DNA of 64,000 nucleotides from Maritimibacter fusiformis (GTDB lineage Bacteria > Pseudomonadota > Alphaproteobacteria > Rhodobacterales > Rhodobacteraceae). The notes under the pieces are model-generated. The model was not told the origin of the DNA and ran no database searches. It worked only from the letters and a program-made list of their open reading frames with translations. Below, in pieces: positions 10,246 to 19,724 of the stretch. Made by a program: the position numbers and the translations under genes. The DNA is taken from positions 186,001 through 250,000 of the forward strand of contig NZ_VSIY01000006.1 of assembly GCF_008086115.1 (NCBI RefSeq). The letters are read 5' to 3'. Each line of letters begins with the position of its first letter. Position 1 is the first letter of the stretch.

Positions 10246-11241
10246 ATGTTCAAGGCACTTCTGTTGCAACAGGGCGAGGACGGGCTGGCCAGCCCCGCGA
10301 TCACCGAGATCGACGAGGGGCAACTGCCCGAAGGCGACGTGACCGTCGCGGTCGAGTATTCCACGGTGAACTACAAGGACGGGCTGTGCCTGTCGCCCAA
10401 GGGCGGCGGGCTGGTGCGCAACTACCCGCATGTCGCGGGCATCGACTTCGCCGGCACGGTCGAAGCGTCGGAGGATTCGCGCTATGCGCCCGGCGACAAG
10501 GTGGTGCTGACCGGCTGGCGGGTGGGCGAGGTGCATTGGGGCGGCTATGCCCAGAAGGCGCGCGTCAAGGCCGACTGGCTGGTGCCCTTGCCCGAAGGCC
10601 TGACCACGCGGCAGGCGATGGCGGTGGGCACCGCCGGGCTGACCGCGATGCTGGCGGTGATGGCGCTCGAGGATCACGGGCTGGTGCCAGGCAAGGGCCC
10701 GGTGCTGGTGACCGGGGCCGCGGGCGGCGTCGGTTCGGTCGCGACCGCGATCCTGGCGCAGCTTGGGCACGAGGTGGCGGCGGTCACCGGCCGGCCGGAA
10801 CAGGCGGATTACCTGCGCGACCTTGGCGCCACCGAGATCGTGGCCCGCGACGAGTTGACCGAGGTGACGCGCAAGCCGCTGGAAAGCGAACGCTGGGCCG
10901 GCTGCGTCGACGCGGTGGCCGGTGCGATGCTTGGCCGGGTGCTCAAGCAGATGAACTACGGCGCATCGGTGGCAGCGATCGGCCTGGCCGGCGGCGCCGC
11001 GATCGAGGGCGCGCTGATCACGCCCTTCATCCTGCGGGGCGTGAACCTGCTGGGCATCGACAGCGTGATGCAGCCCTACGACAACCGCCTGCGCGCCTGG
11101 GCACGGATTGCCCGCGATCTGCCGATGGACAAGCTCGAAGCGATGGTGGAGCCGGCAACACTGGCCGACCTGCCACGCCTTGGGGCCGACATTCTGAAAG
11201 GGCAGGTCAAGGGGCGCGTCGTGGTCGATGTGAACGCCTGA
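10246..11241 (+). CDS. acuI: MDR-family quinone oxidoreductase, acrylyl-CoA reductase AcuI type
   Basis: This 331-residue protein belongs to the YhdH/AcuI branch of zinc-free medium-chain dehydrogenases. It has NYKDGL near residue 42, AGIDFAGTV near 64 and the NADP-binding motif TGAAGGVGS at 156-164. AcuI reduces acrylyl-CoA to propionyl-CoA with NADPH in 3-hydroxypropionate or DMSP breakdown and protects against acrylate. The ATG at 10246 follows AAAGGAG by 5 bases. A stress protein and a BCCT transporter follow on the same strand. The assignment to acrylyl-CoA rather than another enone is by family. Confidence 0.86.
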   Translation: MFKALLLQQGEDGLASPAITEIDEGQLPEGDVTVAVEYSTVNYKDGLCLSPKGGGLVRNYPHVAGIDFAGTVEASEDSRYAPGDKVVLTGWRVGEVHWGGYAQKARVKADWLVPLPEGLTTRQAMAVGTAGLTAMLAVMALEDHGLVPGKGPVLVTGAAGGVGSVATAILAQLGHEVAAVTGRPEQADYLRDLGATEIVARDELTEVTRKPLESERWAGCVDAVAGAMLGRVLKQMNYGASVAAIGLAGGAAIEGALITPFILRGVNLLGIDSVMQPYDNRLRAWARIARDLPMDKLEAMVEPATLADLPRLGADILKGQVKGRVVVDVNA

Positions 11242-11280
11242 ACGGCCTGCCGCAGTCGATCCGAGCCAATCCCGATTCCC

Positions 11281-11304
11281 GCCCGGCGTCTGCGTGCGCC
11301 GGGC
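11281..11304 (+). terminator. Possible terminator stem after acuI
   Basis: An 8-bp GC stem (GCCCGGCG with CGCCGGGC) and an 8-base loop lie 39 bases after the acuI stop. There is no T-run, so a Rho-dependent or processing role is equally possible. The rest of the 301-base gap to the next gene shows nothing I recognise. Confidence 0.35.
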
Positions 11305-11542
11305 TGGCCGCGTCTGCGGGCACGCGCCGCCGCCCGCCTGCCGCCCGATCCCCGGTGCCGCCGCATGTCGGTTTCGCCCGGAAAACCGCCGCACCTCTTT
11401 GCCATCCGCCCGGGTTTCACGTTAGCCTGACCCCGGGCGGACGTGGTTCGGAGGCGCCGGGCCACCCCCCTGAACGACGACGCGAGGGCATTTGCCCGGA
11501 CGACATCGGGTGGACCTGTCCCGCGCGCGAACGGGAGAGACC

Positions 11543-11959
11543 ATGTTCCAGCATATCATGGCGCCGGTGGACCTGGCGCATCAGGACAGGCTGTCACATG
11601 CCTTGAAGGTGACGGCGGACCTGGCCGCGCACTGGGGCGCGAAGGTGACCTATGTCGGGGTCGGCACCGCGACGCCGGGCAAGCTGGCCCACAACCCCGA
11701 GGAGTTCAAACGGCTTCTGGGCGAGTTCGCCGCCGGTCAGGCCGAACTGCACGGCATAAACGCCGATGCCCATGCCGCCATGGCGCACGATCCGACCACC
11801 GAGGTCGACGACGCGCTCTTGCGTGCGGTCGACGCGACCGGGGCGGACCTGGTGGTGATGCAAAGCCACGTGCCGGGGCTGATGGATTACATCTGGCCTT
11901 CGAACGGCGGCAAGATTGCGGCGCATGCCAGGGCCTCGGTCCTCGTGGTGCGCGGCTGA
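11543..11959 (+). CDS. Universal stress protein (UspA family)
   Basis: The 138-residue protein has the UspA alpha/beta fold: the first strand QHIMAPVDLAHQ, DLVVMQSH in the middle and the C-terminal A-R-A-S-V-L-V-V-R-G. The ATP-binding G-x2-G-x9-G-S/T pattern is not clear, as the region reads GLMDYIWPSNGGKIAAHA. The start follows GGGAGAGACC. It ends 43 bases before the BCCT transporter gene, and the pair is likely an operon. USP proteins next to osmolyte transporters (as in TeaD with TeaABC) can modulate transport. Confidence 0.9.
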   Translation: MFQHIMAPVDLAHQDRLSHALKVTADLAAHWGAKVTYVGVGTATPGKLAHNPEEFKRLLGEFAAGQAELHGINADAHAAMAHDPTTEVDDALLRAVDATGADLVVMQSHVPGLMDYIWPSNGGKIAAHARASVLVVRG

Positions 11960-12002
11960 TGCGCCCCAGCAAGAGAATTTCCAACAGGGAAGGATTTCGA
12001 CA

Positions 12003-13640
12003 ATGAGCGACAGTGATCCGCAAGGCATTCCCGCGCCCGAGGGCCGCGCCGATCTGATCGACACCGATTACGAGATCGGACAGGACAACATCGAAACCTC
12101 GATCGGACCGTTCGGGTTGGACATCCACAACCCGGTCTTCCTGATCTCGGGGCTGACGATCGTCGCCTTCGTGTTCTACACGCTGGCGCTGCCAGAACAG
12201 GCGGGCCGGGCGTTCTCGGCGAGTTTCGATTTCGTGACGCAGCGCTTCGACTGGTTTTTCCTCAGCGCGGGCAACATTTTCGTGCTGTTCTGCCTCATGC
12301 TGATCGTGACGCCGCTGGGCAAGGTGCGCCTGGGCGGCGCCGAGGCGACGCCGGATTATTCCTATGTCGGGTGGTTCGCGATGCTGTTCGCCGCCGGCAT
12401 GGGCATCGGCCTGATGTTCTATGGCGTTGCCGAGCCGATGACGCATTTCTCCTCTGCCATGGGCGGCATCGCCTCCGAAGGCGGCGTGCGCACCGACTGG
12501 GCGCCGCTGGGCGGGGCCGCGGGCAACGAGGCCGACGCGGTCCGGTTGGGCATGGCGGCGACGATCTATCACTGGGGCCTTCACCCCTGGGCGATCTACG
12601 CCATCGTCGCGCTGGCGCTGGCCCTGTTCAGCTACAACAAGGGCCTGCCGCTGACCATCCGCTCGGCCTTCTACCCGCTCCTGGGCGAGCGGGTGTGGGG
12701 CTGGTGGGGCCATGTCATCGACACGCTGGCGGTGTTCGCGACCCTGTTTGGCCTGGCCACCTCGCTGGGCTTCGGTGCGACCCAGGCTAATGCGGGGCTG
12801 AACGAGTTGTTCGGCCTGCCGGTGGGGCCGACAACCGAGGTTCTGCTGATCTCGGGCATCACCGCGATCGCGCTGATTTCGGTGCTGCGCGGGCTGGACG
12901 GGGGCGTCAAGGTGCTGTCGGAGATCAACATGGGGCTGGCGTTCCTGCTGCTGGCCTTCGTGCTGATCGTCGGGCCGACGCTGGCGATCCTGACCGGGTT
13001 TCTCGACTACCTGCTGGCCTATGTGCAATACCTGCCGTCGCTGTCCAATCCGGTCGGGCGCGAGGATGTGAACTTCCTGCAGGGCTGGACAAGCTTCTAC
13101 TGGGCCTGGTGGATTTCCTGGTCGCCCTTCGTCGGAATGTTCATCGCCCGCGTCAGCCGGGGCCGCAGCGTTCGCGAGTTCATCATCGCGGTGCTGCTGG
13201 TGCCGTCGCTGGTCTGTGTGCTGTGGATGAGCGTGTTCGGCGGAACCGCCATCCAGCAGGTGATTCAGGACGGCTATACCGCGGCCCAGGACGCGCCGCT
13301 GGAGCTCAAGCTGTTCAAGATGCTGGACATGCTGCCGTTGACCGCGATCACGTCGCTGGTGGGGATCGTGCTGGTGATCGTGTTTTTCGTCACCTCGTCG
13401 GACTCCGGCTCTCTGGTGATCGACACCATCACCGCGGGCGGCAAGGTCGATGCGCCGGTGCCGCAGCGGGTGTTCTGGTGCATCTTCGAGGGCGCGGTGG
13501 CGATCGTGCTCCTGTTGTCGGCGGGCGGGCTTGCCTCGCTGCAAAGCATGGTGATCTCGACCGGCCTGCCGTTCACGCTGGTGCTTCTGGTGATGTGCTA
13601 TGCGATCTGGAAAGGGCTGAGGGCCGAACGCCGCGCCTGA
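12003..13640 (+). CDS. BCCT family betaine/choline/carnitine-type transporter
   Basis: The 545-residue protein has 12 predicted helices and the BCCT signatures GMGIGLMFYGVAEPMTHF and WWISWSPFVGMFIARVSRGRS. The tryptophan-rich segments of the trimethylammonium-binding box are in place. BCCT carriers import betaine, choline, carnitine or DMSP with Na+ or H+. The substrate is not readable from sequence. Proximity to an AcuI-type enzyme makes DMSP plausible, which is inference. The C-terminal tail is short, so an osmosensing extension like that of BetP is absent. A strong terminator follows 10 bases after the stop. Confidence 0.93.
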   Translation: MSDSDPQGIPAPEGRADLIDTDYEIGQDNIETSIGPFGLDIHNPVFLISGLTIVAFVFYTLALPEQAGRAFSASFDFVTQRFDWFFLSAGNIFVLFCLMLIVTPLGKVRLGGAEATPDYSYVGWFAMLFAAGMGIGLMFYGVAEPMTHFSSAMGGIASEGGVRTDWAPLGGAAGNEADAVRLGMAATIYHWGLHPWAIYAIVALALALFSYNKGLPLTIRSAFYPLLGERVWGWWGHVIDTLAVFATLFGLATSLGFGATQANAGLNELFGLPVGPTTEVLLISGITAIALISVLRGLDGGVKVLSEINMGLAFLLLAFVLIVGPTLAILTGFLDYLLAYVQYLPSLSNPVGREDVNFLQGWTSFYWAWWISWSPFVGMFIARVSRGRSVREFIIAVLLVPSLVCVLWMSVFGGTAIQQVIQDGYTAAQDAPLELKLFKMLDMLPLTAITSLVGIVLVIVFFVTSSDSGSLVIDTITAGGKVDAPVPQRVFWCIFEGAVAIVLLLSAGGLASLQSMVISTGLPFTLVLLVMCYAIWKGLRAERRA

Positions 13641-13650
13641 TCTTTCTGTC

Positions 13651-13684
13651 GCCCCCGGCGCCCGTGGGCGCCGGGGGCATTTTG
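13651..13684 (+). terminator. Rho-independent terminator of the USP-BCCT unit
   Basis: A 13-bp perfect GC stem (13651-13663 with 13666-13678) and a 2-base central gap are followed by ATTTTG. It directly follows the BCCT stop codon. Confidence 0.9.
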
Positions 13685-13740
13685 TCCGGTGGACAGCGCG
13701 GCCGGTCAGCCCCATAAAACCCTGCAAAACGGAGGTTTTC

Positions 13741-14961
13741 ATGGCGCTCGACATAGACTGGGTGCGGGGGCAGTTTCCCGCGTTTTCCGAACCATCGCTG
13801 CAAGATCAGGCGTTTTTCGAAAACGCCGGCGGCAGCTATACCGCGCGCCCGGTGATCGAGCGGCTGACGCGGTTCTATACTCAGCGCAAGGTGCAGCCCT
13901 ATGGCCCCTACGAGGCCAGCCGGCTGGGCGGCGAGGAGATGAACGAGGCCCGCGCGCGGCTGGCCGCGATGCTGGGGGTCGCCACCGACGAGCTGAGCTT
14001 CGGCCCCTCGACCACCCAGAACACCTATGTGCTGGCACAGGCGTTTCGCCAGTTCATGCAGCCGGGCGAGGCGATCGTGGTGACCAACCAGGACCACGAG
14101 GCCAATTCCGGCCCGTGGCGGCGGCTGGAGGCGGACGGGATCGAGATCCGCGAATGGCGGGTCGATCCCGCGACCGGACACCTCGACCCCGCCGGGCTGG
14201 ATGCGCTGCTTGACGAAAAGGTGCGGCTGGTGGTGTTTCCGCATGTCTCCAACATCGTGGGCGAGATCAACGATGTCGCCGCGATCACTGCGCTGGCCCA
14301 TGCCGCCGGAGCCTTCGTCTGCGTAGACGGGGTCAGCTATGCGCCGCATGGCCTGCCCGATGTCGGGATGATGGGGCCGGATATCTACCTGTTTTCGGCC
14401 TACAAGACCTACGGGCCGCACCAGGGCATCATGGTGATCCGCCGCGCGCTGGGGGATCTGTTGCCCAACCAGGCGCATCATTTCAACGCCGGGCCGCTCT
14501 ACAAACGTTTCACCCCGGCCGGGCCGGACCATGCCCAGGTGGCGGCAAGTGCGGGGATGGCGGATTATCTCGAGGCGCTGTCGGCGCATCATGGCGGCCC
14601 CAAGGCGGGCGCGGGCGCGGCGCGTCATGCCCATGACCTGATGCGCGCGCATGAAAGCACGCAGCTGCAACCCCTGCTCGACTATCTGTCGGCGCGAAAC
14701 TCGGTGCGGCTGATCGGCCCGACCGACGCGGCGGCGCGCGCGCCCACGGTCGCGGTGGAACTGGCCGGGCCCGGTGCGGCGGCGGCAGCCGAACTGGCCG
14801 GGCAGGGGATCATGGCCGAGGGCGGCAATTTCTACGGCCAGCGCCCGCTCGAGGCGATGCGGATCGACCCGGACAAGGGCGTGCTGCGGCTGAGTTTCGT
14901 GCACTACACCGCGGCGGCCGAGGTCGACCGGCTGATCGCGGCGCTAGATCGGGTGCTGTGA
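13741..14961 (+). CDS. Cysteine desulfurase-like PLP enzyme (SufS-related, TIGR01976 type)
   Basis: A 406-residue class V aminotransferase-fold protein. The likely PLP lysine is K222 in SAYKTYGPHQG, and FVCVDGVSYAPHG supplies the PLP-contacting Asp. The sequence fits the TIGR01976 group, which resembles cysteine desulfurases but lacks proof of that activity. It is not beside suf or isc genes, so a role in Fe-S assembly is not supported by context. The start follows a GGAGG site. Convergent trpD ends 12 bases downstream. Confidence 0.85.
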   Translation: MALDIDWVRGQFPAFSEPSLQDQAFFENAGGSYTARPVIERLTRFYTQRKVQPYGPYEASRLGGEEMNEARARLAAMLGVATDELSFGPSTTQNTYVLAQAFRQFMQPGEAIVVTNQDHEANSGPWRRLEADGIEIREWRVDPATGHLDPAGLDALLDEKVRLVVFPHVSNIVGEINDVAAITALAHAAGAFVCVDGVSYAPHGLPDVGMMGPDIYLFSAYKTYGPHQGIMVIRRALGDLLPNQAHHFNAGPLYKRFTPAGPDHAQVAASAGMADYLEALSAHHGGPKAGAGAARHAHDLMRAHESTQLQPLLDYLSARNSVRLIGPTDAAARAPTVAVELAGPGAAAAAELAGQGIMAEGGNFYGQRPLEAMRIDPDKGVLRLSFVHYTAAAEVDRLIAALDRVL

Positions 14962-14973
14962 GCGTGGCGGGGG

Positions 14974-15990
14974 TCAGACCGCCGAGGTGACGCGGGCCAG
15001 CCCCTCGATCTTGGCGCGGGCGGCGCCCGAGTCGATCGAGGCGCTGGCCATCTCGACGCCTTCGGACAGGTTTGCCGCCTTGCCGGATACCACCAGTGCC
15101 GCGGCGGCGTTCAAGCGCACCGCGTCGCGGTAGGCCGAGGCCTCGCCAGCCAGAAGCGCGCGGAAGGCGCGGGCGTTTTCTTCGGGCGTGCCGCCGATGA
15201 TCGCCTCGAACGGATGCTGGGGCAGGCCCGCGTCCTCGGGGTGCAGCTCTCGTTCGGTGACCTCGCCACCTTCCAGCGCCGCGACATGGCTCACGCCCGC
15301 AATCGACAACTCGTCGGTCCCGTCGCTGCCATGCACCAGCCAGGCGCGCTCGCTGCCCAGCGCCTTGAGGGTCTCGGCCATCGGCCGGATCATGTCGCGC
15401 GAGAACGCGCCGGTCAGTTGAAGTTTCACCTGCGCCGGGTTGGTCAAGGGTCCGAGAATGTTGAAGATTGTCCGCGTGCCAAGCTCTTGCCGGCTGGGCA
15501 TGACATGGGCAATGGCCGGGTGGTGCATGGGCGCCATCATGAAGGCGATGCCGACCTCTTTCAGCGCCTCCTCGACCACCTGGGGGCCGACCATGACGTT
15601 GACGCCCATCTGCCCCAGCGCGTCCGCCGCGCCGGATTTCGAACTCAGGTTGCGGTTGCCGTGCTTGGCCACGATCACACCGGCGCCCGCGACCACGAAG
15701 GCGGTGGCGGTCGAGATGTTGAGCGTGCCGCGCCCGTCGCCGCCGGTGCCGACGATGTCGATGGCGCCCTTCGGCGCGCGCACCGGCTTGCATTTCATGC
15801 GCATCACGTGCGCGGCGGCGGCGTATTCCTCGACGGTTTCGCCGCGGGTGCGCAGCGCCATCAGGAAACCGCCGATCTGGCTGGGCGTGGCCTCGCCTTC
15901 GAACAGGATCTCGAACGCCTGTTCGGCCTCGGCGCGGGTCAGGGGGCGTTCGCAGGCCGCCCCGATCAGGGTTTTGATCGTGTCGCTCAT
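14974..15990 (-). CDS. trpD: Anthranilate phosphoribosyltransferase
   Basis: This 338-residue enzyme joins anthranilate to PRPP in tryptophan synthesis. The PRPP-binding [14 protein letters not shown] lies at 81-94, and the [15 protein letters not shown] and DELS motifs are present. Its start overlaps the trpG stop (ATGA), so translation is coupled. trpG and trpD are separate genes here, as in most alphaproteobacteria. trpC would be expected further along the strand, but the next gene is the convergent PLP enzyme, so the unit ends here. Confidence 0.96.
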   Translation of the reverse strand: MSDTIKTLIGAACERPLTRAEAEQAFEILFEGEATPSQIGGFLMALRTRGETVEEYAAAAHVMRMKCKPVRAPKGAIDIVGTGGDGRGTLNISTATAFVVAGAGVIVAKHGNRNLSSKSGAADALGQMGVNVMVGPQVVEEALKEVGIAFMMAPMHHPAIAHVMPSRQELGTRTIFNILGPLTNPAQVKLQLTGAFSRDMIRPMAETLKALGSERAWLVHGSDGTDELSIAGVSHVAALEGGEVTERELHPEDAGLPQHPFEAIIGGTPEENARAFRALLAGEASAYRDAVRLNAAAALVVSGKAANLSEGVEMASASIDSGAARAKIEGLARVTSAV

Positions 15991-16568
15991 GCCGGGATTT
16001 TCGCCCGGTCGAGGAAGGTTTTCAGCATCTCATGGCCATGCTCCGAGCGGATGGATTCGGGGTGGAACTGCACGCCTTCGATCGGTTTGGTGCGGTGGCG
16101 CAGCCCCATGATGGTGCCGTCCTCGACCCAGGCCGTCACTTCGAGGCAGTCGGGCAGGCTGTCGCGCGCCACCGTCAGCGAGTGGTAGCGGGTGGCCTTG
16201 AGCGGCGAGGGCAGGCCCGCGAACACGCCTTTGCCGTTGTGCTCGATCTCGGCGACCTTGCCGTGCACGATGGCATCGGCCCGCACGATCCTAGCCCCGA
16301 ACGCCTGTCCGATCGCTTGGTGACCCAGGCACACGCCCAGCAACGGCACATCCGCCTCGGCGGCGGCCAACGTCAGGGGCAGGCAGATGCCGGCCTGGTC
16401 AGGCGTGCAGGGGCCGGGCGAGAGCACGATGGCCTCGGGACCGAGCGCCATCGCCTGGTCGACGCCCAGCGCGTCATTGCGCACCACCTTCACCTCGGCA
16501 CCCAGTTCGCCAAGGTAGTGCACGAGGTTGTAGGTGAAGCTGTCGTAATTGTCGATCAAGAGGATCAT
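15987..16568 (-). CDS. trpG: Anthranilate synthase glutamine amidotransferase subunit
   Basis: A class I glutamine amidotransferase of 193 residues. The nucleophile is C80 in [11 protein letters not shown], and the His-Glu pair is in GVQFHPESI near residue 170. It gives ammonia to TrpE for anthranilate formation; the same subunit may serve 4-amino-4-deoxychorismate synthase. The ATG at 16568 gives the usual start [21 protein letters not shown]. trpE is not in the window. Confidence 0.95.
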   Translation of the reverse strand: MILLIDNYDSFTYNLVHYLGELGAEVKVVRNDALGVDQAMALGPEAIVLSPGPCTPDQAGICLPLTLAAAEADVPLLGVCLGHQAIGQAFGARIVRADAIVHGKVAEIEHNGKGVFAGLPSPLKATRYHSLTVARDSLPDCLEVTAWVEDGTIMGLRHRTKPIEGVQFHPESIRSEHGHEMLKTFLDRAKIPA

Positions 16569-16698
16569 GCGCGGCCTGTCCGGCAAAGGGGGTTTTCTGT
16601 CGAAACACTCGCGCTATACATGTTCAGAGCCATCGCCCGGGGTCAAGGGCCGCGCCGGTGGAAACGAGACAGGCACAGAGCAAGCACAGGGGGCGGAT

Positions 16699-18183
16699 TT
16701 GGCACGCGGGGTATTGTCTGGGATCGTGACCGGCGTCGTCGTCGCGGCGGTGGGGCTGGGCATCGCCTCGCTGGCCACCGGGCCGGTGCGCGCACCCTTG
16801 TCCGAGGTGCCGCCCGAGGCCGAGGCGGTCGAGGCCGCCGACCTGGCCGCGGCCGGCGCCGACACTGCGCCCCGCACGCCGCCTGCGCCCGAAGTGACGC
16901 AGGTGCCTTTGGATGCGCCGGAGATGGCGGCCCCGGCCGACGCCGAGACGGGCGAGCCGGTGGCCGATCCCGCGCCGATGCCCGAGGCCGCAAGCGATGC
17001 GCCCGAGGCCCCGGTGTCGCCGGCGGATGACGGCGGCGCACCCGGCGGTGTGGCCGCGGGCAGCACTGCCCCCTCCGCCGCAGAGCCGGCGCGCCAGACC
17101 CCGCCGCCTTCGCCCGAACAGCCCCTTGCGCCCGAGGTGCCGCCGGCGCCGGTCGTGGCCGACGATGACATGGCGGCGGCGGACGCGATGGACGACCCCG
17201 CGCCGGGCGATGCGCCAAAGGCCGCACCGCAGGAGGAAACGCCGGAGCCGGCCGCGACCGAAACGCCGGACATGGCCGAGGCCGGCACGCCCGACACCGC
17301 CCCCGACACCGGGACCGCGCCGCCGATGGTCGTGGTGCCCGCCGAGCCTCCGAAACCGGCCCCGCGCCTGCCGGCCACGCCCGCCCCCGAGCCCGAGCCG
17401 GAGCCGGAGACACCGGCAAGCGACAGTGCGGCCAGCGTGATTACCGGGCGCCTGCCCTCGATCGGCGCGGCCCCGCCGGAAATCGCCGCCCTGCCGGGCC
17501 GCGAGCCGGCGCTCACCCGCAACGCCATTCCCTTCGATGCGCCTTCGGGCCAGCCGATGATGGCGTTTCTGCTGCTCGATCAGGGGCCTGACCGGGTCGG
17601 GCTGGGTGATCTCGACAAGCTGCCGTTTCCGATCACCGTCGCGGTCGATGCCGCCACGCCCGATGCGGCGAACGCGTTGGGCTACTACCGCGCGCTCGGG
17701 GCCGAAACCGTGCTGAGCGTGCCCCTGCCGGAGGGTGCGACCGCCACCGATGTCGCCGTGACCTTCGAGGCCTATGCGTCGCTTCTGGAGCGCACGGTCG
17801 CCGCGATGGTCGACGAAGCCTCGGGCTTTCAGACCCTGGGCGCGGGGGCGGTGCAGGTCGCCGCCGGATTGGCCGAGAGCGGGCACGGGCTGGTCAGCTT
17901 TCCGCAAGGGCTGAACACCGGCCACAAGGCCGCGATCAAGGAAGGCGTTGCCGCCGGGCTGGTGTTTCGCGACCTCGACGGCGAAGGCCAGGCGCCGGTG
18001 GTGATCCGCCGCTTTCTCGACAACGCCGCCTTCCGGGCGCGTGGCGAGCGGGGCGTGATCGTGGTCGCGCGGGCGCGGCCCGACACGATCCAGGCGCTGC
18101 TGGAATGGAGCCTTGGCAACCGCGCGCAAACGGTCACGCTGGCGCCGCTGTCGGCGGTGCTGATGGCGGGGTCGGATGGATGA
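16699..18183 (+). CDS. Divergent polysaccharide deacetylase family protein with long Pro/Ala-rich linker
   Basis: The ORF ends in a divergent polysaccharide deacetylase domain (about the last 215 residues): AFLLLDQGPDRVGLGDLDKLPFPITVAVDA, then the sugar-deacetylase-like barrel with FPQGLNT and FRDLDGEGQAP. The N-terminus has one membrane helix (GIVTGVVVAAVGLGIASL), then about 230 residues of Pro/Ala/Glu-rich sequence, so it is probably anchored in the inner membrane with the domain in the periplasm. The TTG at 16699 after AGGGGG gives the family-like start LARGVLSG. Upstream ATG codons overlap trpG antisense and are unlikely. Catalytic metal ligands of true deacetylases are not obvious. Confidence 0.78.
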   Translation: MARGVLSGIVTGVVVAAVGLGIASLATGPVRAPLSEVPPEAEAVEAADLAAAGADTAPRTPPAPEVTQVPLDAPEMAAPADAETGEPVADPAPMPEAASDAPEAPVSPADDGGAPGGVAAGSTAPSAAEPARQTPPPSPEQPLAPEVPPAPVVADDDMAAADAMDDPAPGDAPKAAPQEETPEPAATETPDMAEAGTPDTAPDTGTAPPMVVVPAEPPKPAPRLPATPAPEPEPEPETPASDSAASVITGRLPSIGAAPPEIAALPGREPALTRNAIPFDAPSGQPMMAFLLLDQGPDRVGLGDLDKLPFPITVAVDAATPDAANALGYYRALGAETVLSVPLPEGATATDVAVTFEAYASLLERTVAAMVDEASGFQTLGAGAVQVAAGLAESGHGLVSFPQGLNTGHKAAIKEGVAAGLVFRDLDGEGQAPVVIRRFLDNAAFRARGERGVIVVARARPDTIQALLEWSLGNRAQTVTLAPLSAVLMAGSDG

Positions 18184-18210
18184 TCTGACATCCGCAACCT
18201 CATGAATGAA

Positions 18211-18247
18211 AAGGAAAAGCCCCGCGCGCTGCACGGGGCTTTCCTGT
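18211..18247. terminator. Bidirectional terminator between the deacetylase gene and metY
   Basis: The stem GCCCCG/CGGGGC (18219-18224 and 18234-18239) has a 9-base loop. It is followed by CTTTCC on the plus strand and by TTTTCCTTTT on the minus strand, so it can end both convergent genes. Confidence 0.82.
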
Positions 18248-18262
18248 CTCTGCGGCCCGAAA

Positions 18263-19555
18263 TCAGGCTGATGCTTTGGCCAGCGCCTGATCGAGGTCGG
18301 CGATCAGGTCGTCGGCATCCTCGGTGCCGATCGACAGGCGCACGACGTTGTCGGCAGCCCCGGCGGCCGCACGTTGCTCGGCGGACAACTGACGATGCGT
18401 GGTCGAGGCCGGATGGATCACCAGCGAACGGGTGTCCCCCAGGTTGGCGACATGGCTGAACAGATCGAGCGCGCCGACGAACTTGACGCAGCCCTCATAG
18501 CCGCTTTTCAGCGCGACCGTGAACAGCGCGCCCGCGCCCTTGGGCACGATCCGCGCGACCCGGTCGTGATAGGGCGACGAGGCGAGGCCGGGATAGGTCA
18601 CCGCCTCGACGCGCGGGTCGGCTTCCAGCCAGGCCGCGATCTTGCCGGCGTTCTCGACGTGTTTCTGCATTCTCAGAGACAGCGTTTCGATCCCCATCAG
18701 CGAATAATGCGCGCCCTGCGGGTTCATCGTCATGCCAAGGTCACGCAGCCCCACCGCGATGGAATAGAAGGTATAGGCCATCGGCCCCAGCGCCTCGTGG
18801 AACTTCAGCCCGTGATAGGCCGGCTCCGGCTCGGACAGCGACGGGAACTTGCCCGAGGCCGACCAGTCGAACTTGCCCGAGTCGACGATGGCGCCGCCGG
18901 TGACGGTGCCGTTGCCGGTCAGGTATTTGGTGACCGAATGCACCACCAACGTCGCGCCGTGCTCGATCGGGCGGCACAGGTAGGGCGTGGCCGAGGTGTT
19001 GTCGACCACCAGCGGAACGCCCGCCTTGTCGGCAATTGCCGAAATGGCATCGAGGTCCGTGATATAGCCGCCGGGGTTGGCGATGGTCTCGCAAAAGATC
19101 GCGCGGGTGTTGTCGTCGATGGCCGCCTCGACCGCCGCGGTGTCGTCGAAATCGACGAACTTGGTTTCCCAGCCGAAGCGTTTGAAGACCTGCGTGAACT
19201 GCGTGTAGGTGCCGCCGTAAAGCCTTGTCGAAGCGACGATATTCAGCCCCGGCCCCATCAGCGGATAAAGCGCCATGATCTGTGCGGCGTGACCGGACGA
19301 GGTGCAGACGCCGCCCGCGCCACCCTCGAGTGCCGTGATCCGCGCGGCCAGTGCCGAGACCGTCGGGTTGGTCAGGCGCGAATAGATGTTGCCGACCTCC
19401 TGCAGGTTGAACAGCGCCGCCGCGTGGTCGGCATCGCGGAAAACATAGGCCGTGGTCTGGTAGATCGGCACCTGCCGGGCGCCAGTGGCCGGGTCCGGCT
19501 CGGCGCCGGCGTGCACCTGCAGGGTGTCAAAAGCCAGGGTGTTGTCGTCGCTCAT
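18263..19555 (-). CDS. metY: O-acetylhomoserine sulfhydrylase (MetY type)
   Basis: A 430-residue PLP enzyme of the Cys/Met metabolism family. The PLP lysine is K210 in HSVTKYLTGNG, and YSRLTNPT near 58-65 and the 105-120 region (STRLYGGTY) are as in O-acetylhomoserine aminocarboxypropyltransferases. It makes homocysteine from O-acetylhomoserine and sulfide. The length (430 rather than about 390) favours MetY over MetZ/MetB. The ATG at 19555 is preceded by GGAG at a good distance, which the earlier ATG at 19567 lacks. Confidence 0.92.
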   Translation of the reverse strand: MSDDNTLAFDTLQVHAGAEPDPATGARQVPIYQTTAYVFRDADHAAALFNLQEVGNIYSRLTNPTVSALAARITALEGGAGGVCTSSGHAAQIMALYPLMGPGLNIVASTRLYGGTYTQFTQVFKRFGWETKFVDFDDTAAVEAAIDDNTRAIFCETIANPGGYITDLDAISAIADKAGVPLVVDNTSATPYLCRPIEHGATLVVHSVTKYLTGNGTVTGGAIVDSGKFDWSASGKFPSLSEPEPAYHGLKFHEALGPMAYTFYSIAVGLRDLGMTMNPQGAHYSLMGIETLSLRMQKHVENAGKIAAWLEADPRVEAVTYPGLASSPYHDRVARIVPKGAGALFTVALKSGYEGCVKFVGALDLFSHVANLGDTRSLVIHPASTTHRQLSAEQRAAAGAADNVVRLSIGTEDADDLIADLDQALAKASA

Positions 19556-19724
19556 GTGGTTCTCCATTCTTGCGTTGCGCGGACGCTATGGGATTTCCGG
19601 CAGCCGGGCAATCGCATGTGTGTGGAATGGGTGACAAAAGAACTCTGTTTCTTTCGTCGATTTGGCAGTGGAACCCGGTTCCGGACGCGATAGGGTCGGG
19701 ACGAATGACATACCGAGGTTCGCC

